This document shows, in pieces, positions 59,055 to 64,000 of a stretch of 64,000 nt of DNA. Location of the stretch: the NCBI GenBank assembly GCA_033398695.1, contig CM065804.1, positions 14,369,001-14,433,000 on the forward strand, given 5' to 3'. Origin of the DNA: Orobanche coerulescens (Eukaryota; Streptophyta; Magnoliopsida; Lamiales; Orobanchaceae). The translations under genes and the position numbers were made by a program. The notes under the pieces were generated by a model. The model had not been told where the DNA came from, made no database searches, and saw nothing but the letters and a program-made list of their open reading frames with translations. Numbering within the stretch: position 1 is the stretch's first letter; each line of letters starts with the position of its first letter.

Positions 59055-59360
59055 TCTATGATGGGAAGTCTAGTAACCGGGGGTATTCACGTGACCCGTT
59101 GTTTACTCTCGCGTAAAACGACAACCCTGAATAGACTAATGGTTTAGAAATATTGCATTTGCCGATGATGGGAATCCTAGTAACCGGGGGTATTCACGCG
59201 ACCCGTTGTTTACTTCCGCGTAAAACAGCAACCTTGAATCGGACGTGCGGGAATAGCTATTCGAGTTTTTTCTCCGCTGTAGAGGGGAACTTAGTAACTA
59301 GAAGCATCCATGTGCCTCATGAGTGTCTTTTACGTCAAACGGTTCCTCAATACATGAGAA
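59055..59360 (+). repeat. Three imperfect repeats near the 3' end of element B
   Basis: Units at about 59060, 59165 and 59280 with TAGTAACCGGGGGTATTCAC, GACCCGTTGTTTACT and CGCGTAAAAC. The third is strongly decayed. Unit length is about 105-115 bp. Confidence 0.85.
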
Positions 59361-59774
59361 TAGAAATCCACCCTAGGATTATCCCGATGAAACATCCCGA
59401 GATCCGAACCTAGTGGTTAACTCGAATCATTATTATGATCATACATAAGGGAATACTGTCCGAGGAGTAATTTTGATGATGAAACTCTTGAATTTTGCCA
59501 TTAGATTGTGGGATCAAGTAGTTGGCTTGTTTACTCTAACCCTTCGTATTAGCGGTTGATTAAATTCACGCTTGTTAATCTTTGAGCTTGATTTTCTTCA
59601 TGAACGATTGATTAGCACTGAAAATGGTTACTTTGTGGAATCAGTGTCCTGGATGTGACTCACTATTACGATACTTGTATTGTTCTTCGAGATTTTCAGG
59701 GTAGTATTGATTAAGTTGAGCACTATGGATTTGCACGATTATTCACGATAATTTTTGTTTGGAATTAATTTTTG

Positions 59775-59810
59775 CTTGAGGACAAACAAAGGCTCAAGTT
59801 TGGGAGTATT
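59775..59810 (+). other. 3' border and polypurine tract of element B
   Basis: GCTTGAGGACAAACAAAGGC, TCAAGTTTGGGAGTATT, then the LTR TGTTAGG. The AAGTTTGGGAG word is characteristic of Tat/Athila elements. Confidence 0.85.
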
Positions 59811-61104
59811 TGTTAGGCGGATTTTTATATGCTTATTTATCATTATTTTTATATTCATTTGAAATGTAAATCTGCATAAATGAGCTTTTAATGCACCATT
59901 CTTTTATATTTTGCTGGAAATTGGAGAGCGGAAGCTCGAGCGGCGAAAATCGGGCCAAATCGGCTATTTCTGGTCATGAGCCGCGACACAAGGAAAGCGG
60001 GCCGCGGCACACGAAGGTGACTAAAAAGTGCCGAGCGAACTGTACTGTGAGCCGCGGCACAAGGATGCTGAGCCGCGGCCCAGGAAGAAGAAAAGGCGCC
60101 GAGGCATCTGCGCTGAACACTAGGGGCCGCGGCACAGATTAAGTGAGCCGCGGCCCACGGGCGGTTTTGCTAAGTCTTTCGCGTTTCGGTCGTTTTGGAG
60201 CCTGTTCTCAGCCTAATTCCCGGACGCGTTTTGAAGGCTAAGGATAGCTATAAATAAACATTGAAGGTCAGAAAAAGGGCAGGAGGAAGACATCGTAGGA
60301 TGGGATCGAAGAATACAAGAATCCAGGGAGAGCGGAAACGAAGAGATTCGAGGAGCGACGACAAGACCACGGATCCATTACGGATTTTTCTTAATTTTTC
60401 CTCATCTTATTTTCTAGATCTGTTCGAGTAGGATTGTGATTGTAGCCGATTACATGACGGTTTGATTTATTTATTTTTATTTCAATTCACTCGTTATTCG
60501 TATTGAGTTGGATTTTTCTCATTGTTCTTAATGGTTTTTAAATATCTGGCCAACAATTGAATTGATTTGAATGTCTTTATGGATTCGGGAGATGAAATTT
60601 AGGCATAGTTCTTGTGATAAAAATCATGATTTTCATGAGATAGGGATATACTCATGGGAATTGTGAAGCCTGTTTATTATGGGGATTCATGAACTGTTTT
60701 AGCTATTAATTATCTAATTCGAATAGGAATATATCGAGTTAATAATTATTAGTATTTTCTATCGACCTTGGGAGAGGCTTTAGAATAATTTAGGAATTCC
60801 TGGCTTACAATTAATTGAATAAAAGTGAATTGAATTAACTAAAAATCATTCCTGATTGTTTGAGGTGAAAATCATAATCCTACGCCTTTATTATTATTAT
60901 TATTACTATTACTATTTTCTATTTATTTTTCTGCAATTAGTTAGAGATAAATTTTATATAATTGTTCTTCAAATAAAATTACGAGTCGACTATATTTTGG
61001 TACTTAGTGAAATCAGTCCTCGAGGGAACGATATCTTACTTATCACTTTATTACTTATTGACACCGTGTACTTGCGACATAGTGTGAGGGATTTCTTCAT
61101 AACA
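59811..61104 (+). repeat. Right LTR of element B
   Basis: 1294 bp partner of 47416-48698, with the better-kept palindrome array (59975-60160; six units) and TATA at 60249-60256. Ends CTTCATAACA, followed by CCCCC. Confidence 0.92.
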
Positions 61105-61109
61105 CCCCC

Positions 61110-61506
61110 AAGTATTCGGTGGGTGGATGTCTGTTTTTGCATCCAGGTACATGCAGGTTTGGGAGCAAAACACAGGATCAGTGCGAAGGATGATGGAAGG
61201 CGTATGATACTAATCACATGAAGGCCAGTTTTGGATGCAGTTAGTCGGAGTTTGTGTATGGTCTTTTCCGCTGTCGTACTTTTCGTTTGTGAGTGTATTT
61301 TACCCTTGCATGGGCATGAGTCGAGATAGAAATGTGTATTTTTGACTTGTATGTTAGTGACGAATGACCAAGTTGGTCTACGGATTCGGTATTTTATCAT
61401 GTCGGTATGTAATTTTATTGTGTGGTTTCGATGTCTAGCCTGGTGGATCCTCACGGAGAGGGTATGCGGCGTGTAATATTCCCAGTTTGATTCTGGGGGT
61501 GTTACA
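61110..61506 (+). repeat. Left LTR of element C, second part
   Basis: Continues the LTR broken at 47415. It ends GCGGCGTGTAATATTCCCAG, TTTGATTCTGGGGGTGTTACA, matching the end of solo LTR D (GGCGTGTAACA, GTATTCTGGGGGTGTTACA). Confidence 0.85.
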
Positions 61507-63492
61507 TTTATGGTATCAGAGCTTAGGTTGCGGAAACCTAGGCTGTCGGGTCCAGTCGGGTATTGTCGTGTCTTGTTCTGTCAGATTGTGTCTGTATAAG
61601 TCGTGTCGCGACGCGTCGTCTGTGATGTCGGAGGTGATTAGTGTCAAGATGCAGCCATCATCTTCGTGCTATCTGTGGATGTAAGTCTCCCTACTATATT
61701 ATGCCATGTGATATACGAGCTGGTATGATTTTGTATTATGATGTGGAGTTTAAAGGTGATTTGTGATTATGTGACATATGTTGTTTGATCCTCGTATGAC
61801 GCTAGAATGAAAGTGGTGCCAACGTGTGTATATATATATATACATATATATATATATAAGTCGTTTTTACAAGAGTAATGGTCTTGGTGTGGCTACGCAA
61901 AGAAAAGATTCGTCAATGTGATGTTTTAAAGATTTACATGTTTTTGGGGAGTCACGAAAATTTTGTTTTAAAACATCATCCAAAGGGAGGAAAAAGTTTG
62001 ATTTTCGTATGATGACCTCAAGGTCAAAAATTTTTGAGAATTCAAACTACCGATATTTTATCTTGTATTATAAGTTTTCAAAACACGGTTTTTGAACTCA
62101 AATGAGGTCTACAAATTGTACTCAAGATGTGACTCTCGCTTTCAACTTATTGGTTTTATGATTGTTAGTCGAGAAATACGTGATGACGTTCATGTTGTTC
62201 GGGCAGTGTTGCCAGTTTTAGATTAAAACAGTGATGTGAATGCTAAGTCGTTCGGTATGAGTTAAGACAGTTCTCCTTATTAATAGACGAGATTTCCATT
62301 TTAGATGACAATTGTCTTTTGATGGTTGCTCATGAAGTGTTAAATTGATGGCTTTAAGATTCGAACGTGTTGTTGTTTATTTGTGACCATCGATTCTAGT
62401 AATATCGTATATATGTTCGCGATGATGTTGCTGAGTTGGAGTAGCTAGCGCACGCTGAGTGCGAGGATAGCGCGTGCTAATGCAGCATGGATAGCGCACG
62501 CTAAATAATTGTTGTAGCACGCGTTAGTTAGTTGGGACAGAAGCTAGAGAACTGCATTTCTTTTAACTTTTAGGCCTAACCTTGGCAGTCGATCACCCGT
62601 AACTGTATTCTATGTGTGTTGTCTTGTGTTTGATGAATTGATAAATTATGTCAGATGTGTGCGTGTTCGAAAATGTTTTCCTGAAACTTTCATAAGTTTG
62701 TGCAAGTTACGGAAAATTAAATTTTGAAACTAATTTGACGTTGCGATTAAATCGGCGGCTTCGTATGAACTTTGGAAATTGTTTGAAATTTGCGGGCCGG
62801 CCTAGGATTCTCAAATAAAACCTCGACGGTATTGAAAGAGTTGTTTTAAAGTACCTTGAACATTTTGTAAAATGCTACCGTCTTTGATTTCTGTAGTGTT
62901 GGGAGAATTTTCGGAAATGATTTTTAACGTACTATTGTATTTTCGAATAATTCGAGTACATGATTTTCAAAAATCTTTCACACAAATTTTTTTTTTTCAA
63001 AAACCAATACGATTTTTTTTATTTTTCAAAAATATATAGTGAAAGATGAAAAATCTTACTCGATTTAAACTTCAAACTCGGATTTGGAAAGTTTCCTATA
63101 CTGATTAAAGTATGTACGGATGATTTGATGACCTTGCGTGGTTATCTTGTTTGTTATTAACGGTGATAATGGTGTGTAGTGGCGTGGTGATTTTGACAAT
63201 GCCGGTTGCACAGAAAATATTGCTTTGCAAATGATTTCAAAATGAGATGGTTAAAGTATGTTGTTTACAAGTTTTGATGAAACAACCCGAGGTACCAAAA
63301 GTACTTTTAAAGTTTATCTTGAATAGCATACAAATCCAAGGATTTTCAAAAGATTTCCTTTAAAAGGATATCTCGTGGATTTTCTTTTCGAGTTGTTATT
63401 GGTTACCTTATGTGATATGTCATGCTAAGTTGGTACTTTAGCATATTGTTTTTGCGAAGTAGTGCAATCATATTGAGTGAGAATCCGCTTAG
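61507..63492 (+). other. Leader of element C
   Basis: Met-tRNA primer site TGGTATCAGAGC at 61511-61522. The first 300 bp resemble the leader of element A (AACCTAGGCTGTCGGGT against ACCTAGGCTTGTTGG; GATCCTCGTATG). Then a TATA run (about 61828-61858), a small palindrome group (62440-62525) and AT-rich sequence with no frame. It is about 1.7 kb longer than the leader of A. It ends in ATCCGCTTAG directly before the gag start. Confidence 0.7.
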
Positions 63493-63650
63493 TATGCCGA
63501 GGGATAGAGGACGCGGCCGTGACCGCGGTACAGTTGGTTATGGAGATTAGATGCGGGACCAAGAGGATATGGCCGGGAAGGTTGCTATTCAAGCACTTCA
63601 TTCTCGTTGTTTAGGTTTCGGGGACGAAACCTCTTTTAAAGGTGATATGA
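63493..63650 (+). pseudogene. Deleted gag-pol of element C
   Basis: ATG at 63493 gives MPRDRGRGRDRGTVGYGD then a stop, the same Gly-Arg gag start as in element A. By 63610-63640 the sequence GTTTCGGGGACGAAACCTCT is the end of the pol/chromodomain frame seen before the purine tract. About 4.5 kb present in element A is missing in between. The purine tract is decayed (AAAGGTGATATGA). Confidence 0.75.
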
Positions 63651-64000
63651 TGTAATACCTACATTTTTTTCTTCTCGTTTCCATTTTGTTCGACCGTATT
63701 GAGGCGATTGTGCTCGTTAATGCTTCTGACCTTGTATTGTTTCTCACCTTTGTCATTCAAGCGAGTTCTGATATTGTTCGAAATTGATGTGTATATCGTT
63801 GTGATCTTTCCAAGTTCGGATTGATTTCTTGTGAACCGTATTCAAAATTAACACCTCGTGATTCCTACAAGTTTATTGATGTCTTGATTTGAGGTGTGAA
63901 CTTCATAGTTGATCATTGTTGTTCGATCATTGCTATTTGTTCGTCGTTGTACAATCATTATTGTTTGATCTCGTAATCGTGATTATTGAACATCTGGGCC
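63651..64000 (+). repeat. Right LTR of element C, truncated by the window
   Basis: Starts TGTAATACCTACATTTTTTT directly after the purine tract remnant. Only the first 350 bp are visible, before any palindrome array. Confidence 0.75.

Larger units (their letters stand above)
47416..61104 (+). mobile_element. Non-autonomous Tat/Athila-type element B
   Basis: LTRs 47416-48698 and 59811-61104 (TGTTAGGCGG to ACA) are flanked by CCCCC (47411-47415 and 61105-61109). An Asp-tRNA primer site follows the left LTR. The sequence before the right LTR, GAGGACAAACAAAGGCTCAA then GTTTGGGAGTATT, is the usual Tat/Athila 3' border. Only a short unknown ORF replaces gag-pol. Element A is inserted at 50000. Without A, B is about 5.2 kb. 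Its own movement would need enzymes from relatives. Confidence 0.9.
45100..64000 (+). mobile_element. Outer Tekay-type element C, internally deleted, runs past the window
   Basis: The left LTR is split in two by element B: about 45100-47415 and 61110-61506. Its end GGGGGTGTTACA is followed by the Met primer site at 61511. The internal part keeps only the leader, a gag start (63493) and the extreme 3' end (about 63600-63650, with FRGR/FGDET-like coding before the purine tract). The right LTR starts TGTAATACCT at 63651. The exact left LTR start is not resolved because it abuts the MULE end. The LTR's last 60 bp match those of solo LTR D. Confidence 0.75.

Noticed and set aside
61856..63480. An additional nested LTR element in the leader of C
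   Set aside because: A palindrome group and a longer leader hint at it, but no TG/CA ends, duplication or second copy could be found.

Overview
This window is repeat-dense plant nuclear DNA. It carries Ty3/gypsy chromoviruses of Tekay/Del type with Met-tRNA primer sites, a Tat/Athila-type element with an Asp-tRNA primer site, several Ty1/copia elements, hAT and Mutator-like (MULE) transposases and a plant mobile domain (PMD) gene. I see no bacterial genes, no CRISPR, no rRNA and no tRNA genes. The lineages fit a dicot, but the species cannot be named. Almost every long reading frame is a transposon piece or a chance frame, and nearly all coding remnants are frameshifted.

Layout. 1-1526: unassigned remnant. 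1527-4010: old reverse-strand Tekay-type LTR. 4011-5626: Tekay gag/protease/RT fragment running into a 500-N scaffold gap (5627-6126). 6127-8865: reverse-strand copia 5' half (integrase, gag, primer site, LTR). 9390-11110: a second reverse-strand copia pol remnant. 11111-17400: mostly unassigned, with microsatellites and local duplications. 17400-19180: hAT transposase pseudogene split by a small inverted-repeat element (18125-18537). 19252-20187: non-autonomous hAT-like element. 21609-21988: three possible exons of a host gene on the reverse strand. 22051-28865: copia element with perfect CCATC target duplication. 30060-37140: sibling copia element that carries a piece of the mitochondrial haem chaperone gene ccmE. 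About 37400-45095: MULE with a forward PMD gene and a reverse transposase; the PMD gene is cut by a 3.2-kb solo LTR (38885-42121, target duplication GGATG).

45100-64000 is a three-level nest: a Tekay element (50000-58514, target duplication ATATT) sits in a Tat-like non-autonomous element (47416-61104, target duplication CCCCC), which sits in the left LTR of an older Tekay-type element whose right LTR starts at 63651 and leaves the window.

The most notable shared property is in the promoters. Several LTRs of at least three lineages carry dense arrays of short GC-rich palindromes, where a TATA box can be seen just upstream of it. One class is GTGCCGCGGCAC-like (Tekay A, Tat B, degenerate in a copia LTR); the other is TTAGCGTACGCTAA-like (Tekay C, D, E). 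The Tekay-type LTRs also share an AGGCAAGT motif, matching the donor consensus of GC-AG introns, and in two elements an AG directly precedes the gag start codon. This suggests an undescribed spliced leader. Small-indel differences at CCGG/CAG/CTG sites between otherwise near-identical LTRs, and a local shortage of CAG/CTG with plentiful CG, raise the possibility that some frameshifts are base-calling artefacts of methylated DNA.
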